From the NCBI GenBank assembly GCA_016839955.1, contig JAEOTI010000480.1:1-6367 (forward strand): a stretch of DNA of 6,367 nt, given 5' to 3'. The stretch comes from Candidatus Hodarchaeota archaeon. Lineage in GTDB: Archaea > Asgardarchaeota > Heimdallarchaeia > Hodarchaeales > YT1-057. The notes under the pieces are model-generated. The model worked only from the letters and a program-made list of their open reading frames with translations, was not told the origin of the DNA and did no database searches. This document shows positions 1 through 6,168 of this stretch, one piece after another; position 1 is the first letter of the stretch, and every line of letters starts with the position of its first letter. Position numbers and translations under genes: made by a program.

Positions 1-134
1 CGGGTTCATGGTATGAAGTTGAAGAAGGGCCCGAGATACTTATTGGGAAGGAAGGCTGGCTGTGCCCTGCAACACTCAAATATTTCACCGACTATCCTAG
101 TGAATTGTACATCTACGTTGAAGAACTTAGATAG
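1..134 (+). CDS. 3' end of an unrecognised protein gene (partial)
   Basis: The reading frame starting at base 3 is open from the window edge to a TAG stop at 132-134 and gives 43 C-terminal residues. The peptide is acidic and aromatic-rich (it begins GSWYEVEEGPEILIGKEGW and ends YIYVEELR), which looks like folded, strand-rich protein rather than chance translation. Frame 2 closes within five codons. Frame 1 stays open to about 165, but its product is less protein-like and overlaps the next gene. I do not recognise the family. The stretch is clearly richer in GC (31 of 60 bases in 1-60) than the convergent McrBC genes, so it probably marks native chromosome at the edge of an acquired module. 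Confidence 0.6.
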   Translation, partial: GSWYEVEEGPEILIGKEGWLCPATLKYFTDYPSELYIYVEELR

Positions 135-154
135 TAGATTGAAAAGAACACTTT
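135..154. terminator. Convergent gap with short T-tracts on both strands
   Basis: Only 20 bases separate the stop of the plus-strand gene (134) from the stop of the minus-strand McrC-like gene (155). On the plus strand a T5 run (152-156) follows the stop of the left gene. On the minus strand the sequence TTCTTTTC (about 141-148) follows the McrC-like stop. Archaeal termination often needs only such T-rich tracts without a hairpin, so this gap may terminate both transcripts. No stable stem-loop is visible, and the assignment is inferred from context. Confidence 0.3.
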
Positions 155-1558
155 TTACTTCATAAAACCAGCAAATTCTTCCAAAAATTTCGTTAAGTCT
201 TGGTTATACTCAAAAATCCTTATGGGTTCTCCAATATCTTCTAATTCCGTATTTATATCTGTAATATTATCATGTTGTAATTTTTCAACAAATAAAATTC
301 CACTGACACTCAAATCGGAAGAAATTGGTACTTTTGATAAGACATACTCTTTTGAATCATTTCTTCGGATTAAAGCCATATAAGTCAATAATTGTTCTAA
401 TCCTTCGTAAATATACTTCTGATCCCTAGTGTATTTCACCTCTGCAATAAGAATTTTCTCTAAAAGCAGTGTATCGGAATCATATGCCTCAATAAGAATA
501 TCGGGCCGTCCTGCCCTTAAAAATTCATTTTTTTTAAGAGAACCATCATTAAATACACTTCTGATGAGTTCTTGCTTCTTTTTTACAGCAGAATAATATC
601 TATAGAAATATCTCATGGATAATTTGTTAAAATCCTGAAGTAAATCATCAAATTTCGCTCTTTCTAAAAAAAAGGTTCCATTACCAAATGAATTATGGAA
701 AATCTGATAGAAACTATTTCCTATTTCCCATTTCGCGATTAAATTTGTATGATGATCTTTTGGAGTTTGTATACTTGTTTGAAACCTTTGTTGGTTCTTA
801 AAAACTTTTAAAATCTGAATAATCCAATATAATTCAAACAATACTGACACTTGATCAGGATTAACAATAAAAACCTTCAAAAATTGTGAAAGGTCTTTTT
901 CCATAAAGATATTTTTTTGTAAGGCTTGAAATTTATCCTGAAGATATGCAGCATGTTTATACAGCTTCCTTCGTGATTTTTTCACATTTTGAATAATCCG
1001 AGAATTTAGTTGGACTTCAATTTGCCTTAAATGCCTTAAATACGGATTCTTATAAAACACAAAACGAAATTTTTCCCAAAGTTTTGTATTCCGAATTTTT
1101 TGGGTCCAAAAGTATGATTCGCGAATAGCAAAGTCAATCTCATTAAAACTTGATCTCAAGTTTTGTAATAATTTCATTAAAACAAGATTCTCTTGTATCT
1201 CAAAATTTTTTTCAGGTTCAACTACTGCAAATATATTCTTATGTACAAACCCTTCTTTTGCTCTTAGATTAATTGTTTGCTGCCAATTGATACTTCCACC
1301 CTTAATCCTGTCGGTTTTAATTAGATTAAATACAGATGAATGTTTTATCCTTCTTGTCTCCTTTTTGAGAACATCTAGGAAATTAAGAACATCATCTTGA
1401 AATAGAAACTGAATTCTTAAAAGTTTAATAAAGTCTGCTTGGGAAAAATTAAGGTTTAGCTTATCACATCCCGATTTATAGTAAAATCCTCTCTTTAAAT
1501 AAAAAATTAAATCAGTTCCAATATCCTCTAACATTTGATCTGGTGTTGTTTTGGTCAT
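155..1558 (-). CDS. McrC-like PD-(D/E)XK nuclease subunit of a McrBC-type restriction system
   Basis: This 467-residue protein is the probable cleavage subunit that works with the AAA+ protein encoded just upstream. The nuclease core is in the C-terminal third: R341-P342-D343 followed by a strand, then A362-E363-V364-K365 as the ExK motif, then a helix with Q379 in EQLLTYM. This is the order of a PD-(D/E)XK active site. The N-terminal half has sequence resembling the McrC/DUF2357 group: GGSINWQQTINLR at about 78-90, and VVEPEKNFEIQENLVLMKLL at about 102-121 with an EN-L-K core. Residues 140-330 are Lys/Arg-rich and mostly helical. The start is fixed because an in-frame TAA (1562-1564) lies one codon upstream of the ATG. 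No good ribosome site is seen, so translation may depend on coupling to the upstream gene 31 bases away. The protein is longer than classical E. coli McrC (about 350 residues). The gene is very AT-rich (15 of 60 G+C at 661-720). Confidence 0.85.
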   Translation of the reverse strand: MTKTTPDQMLEDIGTDLIFYLKRGFYYKSGCDKLNLNFSQADFIKLLRIQFLFQDDVLNFLDVLKKETRRIKHSSVFNLIKTDRIKGGSINWQQTINLRAKEGFVHKNIFAVVEPEKNFEIQENLVLMKLLQNLRSSFNEIDFAIRESYFWTQKIRNTKLWEKFRFVFYKNPYLRHLRQIEVQLNSRIIQNVKKSRRKLYKHAAYLQDKFQALQKNIFMEKDLSQFLKVFIVNPDQVSVLFELYWIIQILKVFKNQQRFQTSIQTPKDHHTNLIAKWEIGNSFYQIFHNSFGNGTFFLERAKFDDLLQDFNKLSMRYFYRYYSAVKKKQELIRSVFNDGSLKKNEFLRAGRPDILIEAYDSDTLLLEKILIAEVKYTRDQKYIYEGLEQLLTYMALIRRNDSKEYVLSKVPISSDLSVSGILFVEKLQHDNITDINTELEDIGEPIRIFEYNQDLTKFLEEFAGFMK

Positions 1559-1589
1559 TTTTTATCATCAAAGAGATCATGAAAATAAC

Positions 1590-3641
1590 TTAGTTTTCAA
1601 GAGTAATTGTAAGATCAAAAAACTCATTAATGTAATTAACTAGATCTTCTCTCTCAATACTGTCAAATTTCACACTGATAGATATGATAAATTCTGCAAG
1701 TCGTTCATCTTCTAAGCCTTCTAATTGAGGAATAACAAAGAGTTTTAATACTTCCAAAAAGTTATCTTCAGAAAAACCGTAATCAATTATATCTTTGATT
1801 ACAGCGGGACCGATTTTTCTGTATTCATTGATGGTTTGCCAAAGTTCGAACACTGTTTCAATTCCAGTATTGTCAACATCAGGTTCAAATTCCCATGCTT
1901 TGAGATAACCTTGAATAATTTCAGGATTATTTACATTCTTTGGAATATCAAGATAAACAAAGGCGAAACGACGCATAAAGGCATAGCTCATTTCGTATAA
2001 CGAAGATTTATCGAATGTATTCATGGTTGCGATGATTTTCCAATCTTGTGGAACAATGTAAACATTTTCAGCCCTTTTCTGGTCTTCTGTTGTTAATTTT
2101 TCTTCTGGTATTATTTCAATAGGTTTACCATTCCTAGTGTAAGGTAATACTACTCGATCTCCTGCTAAAACAGTAAAAAAATATCCAAAAGCTTTATCAA
2201 TATCAGCACGGTTAATTTCATCAATTATTAACCATTTTGCCAGTTGATTCTTAGGAAAACATTGAAGAAATAATCCTGGTTTGAATGAAATATTATTTGA
2301 GTCCTCTTCTGGAAAATATGAACCAATAGTTTCTGAAGTTGTCCAATCCGAAGTTGCTGTTGTAATTGTGCATTCATCTCCACGAAATTGTTCCACAATA
2401 TCTTTAGCAAGTTTTGTCTTACCTGTCCCAGGTGGACCAATAAGAATAATATGAAAATTATTTGCTATAAGTTTGGTTATATTATATTGTAATTTTTCCT
2501 GGATATCAGGAGTAAAATAGAGGAAATCTGGTAATAAATACTCTAGATCATCAAATTCATCAGATATTTCTTCCTCTTGAGTTATTCTAGCTTCCCATAA
2601 AAGTTTGTTAATTAAATCAAACTTATCTAGTTGTAACAAATCCTTGATTTCTTTCATTATTATAAAGTCTCTCAAAAAGATAATTGTTTTATGTGAGTAT
2701 TTTTCAAGATCCCTGATATTCCAATATTTGATGGCTTTGTTCATTGCTACTTCTTTTTGATTTTCATTCAAATCTAACATTTCTTTCATTGGTTCAGTAA
2801 TGATTGGATATTCTTTTGGATTGAATAGAACCAAGAATTGTGAAAGAGTATGATTGCCTATGCCTTTGATTGACAGGAATTCTTCCACTCTATCTGGAAA
2901 TTCCATTTCCCCATAGTATAATCTTCTTAACTTTTTATTAAAGAAATCAAGATCACTAAACAACTTATCCTGCAAACCAATGTTTCTAGAATAACGTCGC
3001 ATATATTCAAACATTTTCTTGAAGTGAGAATAGTTAAAATTACCCCCAGCTTTAAATTGAACAACCTCTAACATCTTTTGGAATTCAATTTCTGCTTTCA
3101 TAGTATTATTGTTCCAATTTCTAATGTCTTCCCTTAGCAAATATTGTTTCCAATCTAGAAGCTTATTATAAAGCTCATCAGAAATTATTTCTCCTTTCTG
3201 ATTTTGTCCTTTTTTTTCAATATCAATTCCCAATTCAGTTTCAATCACTTTTTTAAAGAAATTCCATCCTTCAGGTTCGGGAATTGGAAAATAAGTTCCT
3301 GAGGTTCCAAGGTCACCTAAAAACTCCTCTTCATAACCTTTCAAATATTGAATTTCTTCCATAGTTATGATTTTATCAAGGATTTGATAATATTCTACGT
3401 GAATCTCATCGGAGGGTTCTTCATCAATTCCTTTAACGATTTTACCGTAACCTGCTATTCCACTATTTTCCCCTGATTGCCAAAAAATGCAGTACTCTCC
3501 CTTTTTAATCTGTTTGACGTACTTCCTAAACCGTGGTTTTTCAGTATTGGTTTTAGCACCCCACCATTCTATTTTTGATATCTTTGCGTGTTTTTTAAGA
3601 GAATATTTCTCTGGATTATGCTGTATAAACCATTTAGTCAT
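1590..3641 (-). CDS. EVE-domain McrB-type AAA+ motor of a type IV (modification-dependent) restriction system
   Basis: This 683-residue protein combines a modified-base reader with an AAA+ NTPase. Residues 1-135 match an EVE (PUA-like) domain: W4-F-I-Q near the start, GEYCIFWQSG at 48-57 and GIAGYGKIV at 61-69. EVE domains bind modified bases such as methylated cytosine. The central part (about 150-370) is helical and carries a helix-hairpin-helix-like turn, SIKGIGN (257-263), followed by FNPKEYPI. The AAA+ domain has Walker A GPPGTGKT (402-409), the McrB-typical DWTTSETIGSY (432-442), Walker B LIIDEINR (471-478), the sensor-1 motif ATMNTFD (538-544) and MRRF (556-559). The MNTxD signature marks the McrB branch, whose E. 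coli member uses GTP; the sequence alone does not settle ATP versus GTP. An in-frame TAA touches the ATG, and AGAGGG lies 6 bases upstream, so the start is secure. The McrC-like gene follows 31 bases later, presumably in the same operon. Confidence 0.9.
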   Translation of the reverse strand: MTKWFIQHNPEKYSLKKHAKISKIEWWGAKTNTEKPRFRKYVKQIKKGEYCIFWQSGENSGIAGYGKIVKGIDEEPSDEIHVEYYQILDKIITMEEIQYLKGYEEEFLGDLGTSGTYFPIPEPEGWNFFKKVIETELGIDIEKKGQNQKGEIISDELYNKLLDWKQYLLREDIRNWNNNTMKAEIEFQKMLEVVQFKAGGNFNYSHFKKMFEYMRRYSRNIGLQDKLFSDLDFFNKKLRRLYYGEMEFPDRVEEFLSIKGIGNHTLSQFLVLFNPKEYPIITEPMKEMLDLNENQKEVAMNKAIKYWNIRDLEKYSHKTIIFLRDFIIMKEIKDLLQLDKFDLINKLLWEARITQEEEISDEFDDLEYLLPDFLYFTPDIQEKLQYNITKLIANNFHIILIGPPGTGKTKLAKDIVEQFRGDECTITTATSDWTTSETIGSYFPEEDSNNISFKPGLFLQCFPKNQLAKWLIIDEINRADIDKAFGYFFTVLAGDRVVLPYTRNGKPIEIIPEEKLTTEDQKRAENVYIVPQDWKIIATMNTFDKSSLYEMSYAFMRRFAFVYLDIPKNVNNPEIIQGYLKAWEFEPDVDNTGIETVFELWQTINEYRKIGPAVIKDIIDYGFSEDNFLEVLKLFVIPQLEGLEDERLAEFIISISVKFDSIEREDLVNYINEFFDLTITLEN

Positions 3642-3647
3642 TTATTT

Positions 3648-3653
3648 CCCTCT
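3648..3653 (-). promoter_or_regulatory. Shine-Dalgarno of the EVE-McrB gene
   Basis: The minus strand reads AGAGGG six bases before the ATG at 3641, and a TAA stop in frame immediately precedes that ATG. Together these fix the start codon. The site is stronger than anything in front of the McrC-like gene, which suggests the motor is translated independently and the nuclease less efficiently. Confidence 0.65.
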
Positions 3654-3724
3654 AGATGTATTTGGGTTTTTTTTGGATTTTCCTTCTTGTTATAACTTCC
3701 TTAAAATCTTCAGACATTGAGAGA

Positions 3725-3736
3725 GATTTAAATGGG
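3725..3736 (-). promoter_or_regulatory. Candidate TATA box for the EVE-McrB operon
   Basis: The minus strand contains CATTTAAATC around 3726-3735, an AT-rich TATA-like element about 90 bases upstream of the EVE-McrB ATG. With archaeal spacing (about 25 bases to the start site) it would give a leader of roughly 60 bases. ATTTAAAT is self-complementary, so its direction is not given by the core. A second AT-rich element (minus-strand GATTTTAAGG, about 3699-3708) is equally possible, and read-through from the upstream genes could also serve. Confidence 0.25.
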
Positions 3737-3925
3737 TTGTTTCGATGGAGTTAAATGAAATCCCGTTCTTCCATCTGAGATATTTACGGATTTATGTACA
3801 CCATATAGATACCCTTCTTTTTTGAGCTGTTTCTTTTCATCCAACAACATCCCTATTGTAAGAAGACAGATTAGTCCACAATGAATCTTCTTAATAACTT
3901 TTTTAATTTGATTCAATATTATCAT
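3728..3925 (-). CDS. Possible small hypothetical protein with a hydrophobic segment
   Basis: An ATG-started 65-residue ORF occupies most of the gap between the zinc-ribbon gene and the EVE-McrB gene, in the same direction as both. The product has a Lys-rich start (NQIKKVIKKIH, about 5-15), a short hydrophobic run (CGLICLLTIGMLL, about 16-28), and a charged then polar tail. The hydrophobic run is short for a transmembrane helix. No family is recognised. No Shine-Dalgarno precedes the ATG, but an AT-rich TATA-like element (minus-strand ACTTAAAATAC, about 3953-3963) lies some 30 bases upstream, which would suit a leaderless transcript. It could instead be a chance ORF or the remnant of a decayed gene. 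I list it because nothing else explains 3728-3925 and it does not overlap any convincing gene. Confidence 0.3.
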   Translation of the reverse strand: MIILNQIKKVIKKIHCGLICLLTIGMLLDEKKQLKKEGYLYGVHKSVNISDGRTGFHLTPSKQPI

Positions 3926-3965
3926 GAATACCGATAAATCCCATTAAAATTGGTATTTTAAGTTA

Positions 3966-4079
3966 TTAATTCACAACTTCAACAATTTCTCCACATTCAG
4001 GACAAATAGGAAGGTAGTGTTCTTTCTCGGCTTTTTCATCATCAAATTCGTACCCACAGTTTAAGCACTGAAATTTCAT
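3966..4079 (-). CDS. Tiny Cys4 zinc-ribbon (rubredoxin-like) protein
   Basis: This is a 37-residue protein starting MKFQCLNCGYEF. It has two knuckles, C5-L-N-C8-G and C26-P-E-C29-G, separated by 17 residues rich in Asp, Glu and Lys. This is a classic metal-binding ribbon, for Zn(II) or, in the rubredoxin manner, Fe. Proteins of this size act as stand-alone metal-binding modules or small partners of larger proteins; the actual role is unknown. The frame extends upstream to a TTG at 4148, inside the OLD gene, but the ATG at 4079 is preferred because the conserved-looking part begins there and the longer start would overlap the OLD coding sequence. The gene lies 31 bases downstream of the OLD stop on the same strand and is probably cotranscribed with it. 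Its own ribosome site is poor (see the minicistron entry at 4076-4102). Confidence 0.65.
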   Translation of the reverse strand: MKFQCLNCGYEFDDEKAEKEHYLPICPECGEIVEVVN

Positions 4080-4102
4080 GAAACAAACTCTTCTTTGGTC
4101 AT
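4076..4102 (-). other. Possible coupling minicistron before the zinc-ribbon gene
   Basis: Between the OLD stop and the zinc-ribbon ATG, the minus strand carries GAGAGGA (4106-4112, overlapping the OLD TGA) followed four bases later by an ATG at 4102. This opens an eight-codon frame (MTKEEFVS) ending in TGA at 4076-4078, which overlaps the zinc-ribbon start as ATGA. Read literally, ribosomes could initiate at the good site and re-initiate at the zinc-ribbon ATG. Alternatively a one-base indel, real or from sequencing, separates this start from the zinc-ribbon frame, and the true protein begins MTKEEF. Both readings are inferences. Confidence 0.3.
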
Positions 4103-4110
4103 CGGTCCTC

Positions 4111-5817
4111 TCAAAACTTTGGTAGCTTCCTTGAAAGATCCCTCGCAAACTCCTCTAAAATGGTAATAAATTCTTTGGGCACTTCTTCTAGTTCTATCAT
4201 CTTTTGAGCAATTAATCTAGCATAGTAAGGATTATAATACTTTCGTTTGGTCAGTTCTTCATTATAATCAGGTCTATCTTTGTTATCAGTATAATGCTGT
4301 GCACGGATGATTTCCGTAAGGTGCTCTTTTAGTGGAGCATAAGTATCCATGAATAGCTCTGACCGAACAATGTCTTTCGCCTCAGGAAAGACTTCTATAA
4401 CAGCTGCATCACTAAAATAATTTTCCAATTCTCTCCTTCGAAGGATTTTCACCTGACCATCCAATTCGGTGGTAATCTTCTGGACAATATCTTTTGCTCT
4501 TCTCTTAAACTTATCATCTTCAGCAGATTTATCACTATCAAGGATGGCATACACATGATTGCAGAGGTTCAGACAATCCTCTGCTCGAAATTTCTCAATT
4601 GATGGGAGTCCTCCCAAAGGCACAAAGGTAAACAGATATTTCTTCCACGCAGGAGGTGCTTTTGCTTCAGCCCAGAGAGTAAACACTTCATAGTCACACA
4701 CACCCTCTACAAATACTAATGCATCGCTGTTAAGATAATCACTACCTCGAATTCCTAGTTGGGTAATGATTTCTCTTGACCGTTGAGGGATTGTAAGCAG
4801 AGTTTTACCATCTCTTTTTTCTACTAAACAGACATTATCACAGGTGCGATCGATGAAAATAGTTGAATGTGTAGTAAGAAATATTTGCTGTTTTTCATTT
4901 TTTAGTATCTGAAAGATTAGATCCAACATATTTCGTTGTGCAGTAGAGTGCAAAGAGATTTCTGGTTCTTCAAAAGCAATGATCAAGTCGACAGGAGTTT
5001 GCCCACGAGCATAATATTGAGCTAATGCGAGGATAAGAAAATTTTGGGTCCCTGCTCCTTGAAGGAGAGCAGATAATAGCGAATCACTAGCTGTTGTTTT
5101 GACTAACACATTCGGAGACAGGGCTTTTTTAAGCTCAATATCTGACATATCAAAAGATAACTTTTCAAAATCGTCCACACGGTGCCTTAGAATGTCGCTG
5201 ATTTCTGTTTCGATCGTTTTACTGCGTTCTTTAAGAATAGATTCAATTGATTTAAGGTTCGTTTGAATGCTTTGATCATCCGTGGCGATTCGATCATCCA
5301 ACAATGGTAACACAAGATCTTGAATCAAAGATCCCCGTTTGAACTTACTTTCATCAGCCAAATTCCGCAAAGCGGGAACATAGTAATATTTCGGGAAACA
5401 TTGCTTTAAGAAGGATCGCAGTTCAGTTATTCCAGAAAAAGGGGGTTTGTAACTCTTGAGATCCTCTCCATTTAAGAGTTCTGCAGGACTACTGAGCTTA
5501 TAGCTCGTACCGTCCTTGGTTATGCTGAAACTTTTACTAAAAGTTAGAATATCTGTGTCAAGATTGAGGTTCTTCTTAATTTCTGGACCTATCTTCTCAA
5601 AACTTACACTGATTTCAATTTGATCTCCCTCTTGAGTAAAGTAGGGAATATCAGCGACATCAGGTTTACTACTATTGAAAAAAATATCAAGTGCTTTTAA
5701 GATGTTAGATTTTCCCGCGTTGTTCCGACCAATAAACACCATCAGATTTTCACAGTTAATCTCATTAGTGTCAGCAATTGAACGAAAATTGCGTATTCTA
5801 AAAGATGTAATCTTCAT
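4111..5817 (-). CDS. OLD-family endonuclease (ABC-type ATPase plus TOPRIM domain)
   Basis: The product has 568 residues counted from MKITSFRIRNFRSI. The N-terminal ABC/SMC-type ATPase shows Walker A GRNNAGKS (30-37), a signature-like stretch LLSALLQGAGTQN (247-259), Walker B LIIAFEEPEISLH (278-290) with E283/E284, and the switch histidine H317 in LTTHS. The C-terminal TOPRIM nuclease has E371 in VFVEGVCDYEVF, D427-S-D429 in AILDSDK, and RRRELENYF (460-468), so the expected metal-binding acidic residues are intact. OLD proteins are metal-dependent DNA nucleases found alone (class 1, as in phage P2 Old) or beside a UvrD helicase (class 2, Gabija GajA). No helicase flanks this gene, which favours a stand-alone enzyme. 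The ATG at 5817 gives the usual family N-terminus. ATG 5820 and GTG 5832 are in-frame alternatives, but GTG 5832 would lie at or before the predicted transcript start. Its GC content (26 and 28 of 60 on two lines) is well above that of the McrBC genes. Confidence 0.9.
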   Translation of the reverse strand: MKITSFRIRNFRSIADTNEINCENLMVFIGRNNAGKSNILKALDIFFNSSKPDVADIPYFTQEGDQIEISVSFEKIGPEIKKNLNLDTDILTFSKSFSITKDGTSYKLSSPAELLNGEDLKSYKPPFSGITELRSFLKQCFPKYYYVPALRNLADESKFKRGSLIQDLVLPLLDDRIATDDQSIQTNLKSIESILKERSKTIETEISDILRHRVDDFEKLSFDMSDIELKKALSPNVLVKTTASDSLLSALLQGAGTQNFLILALAQYYARGQTPVDLIIAFEEPEISLHSTAQRNMLDLIFQILKNEKQQIFLTTHSTIFIDRTCDNVCLVEKRDGKTLLTIPQRSREIITQLGIRGSDYLNSDALVFVEGVCDYEVFTLWAEAKAPPAWKKYLFTFVPLGGLPSIEKFRAEDCLNLCNHVYAILDSDKSAEDDKFKRRAKDIVQKITTELDGQVKILRRRELENYFSDAAVIEVFPEAKDIVRSELFMDTYAPLKEHLTEIIRAQHYTDNKDRPDYNEELTKRKYYNPYYARLIAQKMIELEEVPKEFITILEEFARDLSRKLPKF

Positions 5818-5844
5818 CATACCCATCCTCACGTCACGAAAGGT

Positions 5845-5856
5845 TAAAATATATAA
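5845..5856 (-). promoter_or_regulatory. Archaeal-type TATA box for the OLD gene
   Basis: The minus strand reads TTATATATTTTA, preceded by CAAAG, which resembles a purine-rich BRE. Its centre is about 31-34 bases upstream of the ATGs at 5820 and 5817. With the usual 25-27 bases from TATA box to start site, transcription would begin near 5825, giving a leaderless or almost leaderless mRNA. That geometry argues against the GTG at 5832 as start and supports an archaeal host. A weak TGAGG (5827-5831) lies between, and would count only if transcription begins further upstream. Confidence 0.5.
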
Positions 5857-5908
5857 CTTTGAACCTCGCCTCTCAATTTCAGACTAATTTTTGTTATGGA
5901 ATTCTCTC

Positions 5909-5931
5909 CTAACTTAAATGCATTTAATTAG
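5909..5931. repeat. Palindrome with extended arms in the divergent promoter region
   Basis: TTAAATGCATTTAA at 5914-5927 is a perfect 14-base palindrome. The symmetry extends to CTAA (5909-5912) on the left and TTAG (5928-5931) on the right if the single unpaired C at 5913 is allowed, giving arms of 11 matched bases. Its form would suit a dimeric regulator. It lies about 60 bases upstream of the OLD TATA box and about 170 bases upstream of the Mre11-like one, which is far for direct repression. AT-rich sequence makes chance palindromes more likely. Confidence 0.35.
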
Positions 5932-6101
5932 TTTCATATTAATAGTTTTAAATCTTTCTAACTTTGTATAATTCAATTGTTGTAAAATAAAGATAACTCT
6001 TCATTCTTTATCAAAAAGAATCTCTTATGACCTAAGAAATTCAGTGAAATATTCATGATGCTCGCGTGGTTACGTTGAACCTAAGTTTTATTCCTAGCTA
6101 G

Positions 6102-6110
6102 TTTTATATA
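6102..6110 (+). promoter_or_regulatory. TATA box for the Mre11-like gene
   Basis: TTTTATATA lies about 63 bases upstream of the ATG at 6169. Archaeal spacing predicts a start site near 6130 and a leader of about 38 bases that contains the ribosome-binding site. It mirrors the TATA element of the divergent OLD gene. Confidence 0.45.
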
Positions 6111-6155
6111 TCTCTGAAAACCGTGTTCAGAATCATAACAATTCGAACCTTTTTC

Positions 6156-6164
6156 AGGAGAGGT
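6156..6164 (+). promoter_or_regulatory. Strong Shine-Dalgarno of the Mre11-like gene
   Basis: AGGAGAGGT ends four bases before the ATG at 6169 and is the best ribosome site in the window. An in-frame TAA at 6136-6138 with no start codon between it and the ATG confirms the assignment. Confidence 0.75.
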
Positions 6165-6168
6165 AGAA

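Larger units (their letters stand above)
5821..6168. other. Divergent intergenic region between the OLD and Mre11-like genes
   Basis: About 350 AT-rich bases without a convincing ORF on either strand. It holds outward-facing TATA boxes at each end (5845-5856 minus, 6102-6110 plus) and a palindrome near 5920. It also holds a weak 7-bp inverted repeat (ATTCTTT 6003-6009, AAAGAAT 6015-6021, five-base loop), which could be chance at this composition. No tRNA, repeat array or insertion-sequence end is visible. The two genes are therefore divergently transcribed units rather than one operon. Confidence 0.6.

Noticed and set aside
2228..2440. Minus-strand 70-residue ORF inside the AAA+ region
   Set aside because: It overlaps the conserved Walker A to Walker B part of the EVE-McrB gene in another frame, has no family features, and is a shadow ORF.
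3667..3674. Plus-strand T8 tract as a terminator
   Set aside because: No plus-strand gene precedes it. On the transcribed minus strand it is an A-tract in the leader of the EVE-McrB gene.
3487..3720. Plus-strand 77-residue hydrophobic ORF
   Set aside because: It is antisense to the EVE-domain coding sequence. Its hydrophobic, Phe-rich product is what the complement of a Lys/Glu-rich AT-rich gene produces.
4111..5817. Gabija system (GajA-GajB)
   Set aside because: The OLD protein resembles GajA in domain order and length, but no UvrD/PcrA-type helicase gene lies on either side within the window.
5675..5887. Plus-strand 70-residue ORF
   Set aside because: It is antisense to the Walker A end of the OLD gene and has no ribosome site or recognisable domain.
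6003..6021. Seven-base inverted repeat with a five-base loop
   Set aside because: Both arms are AT-rich with one G/C each, so chance is a sufficient explanation. There is no adjacent T-run to make it a terminator.
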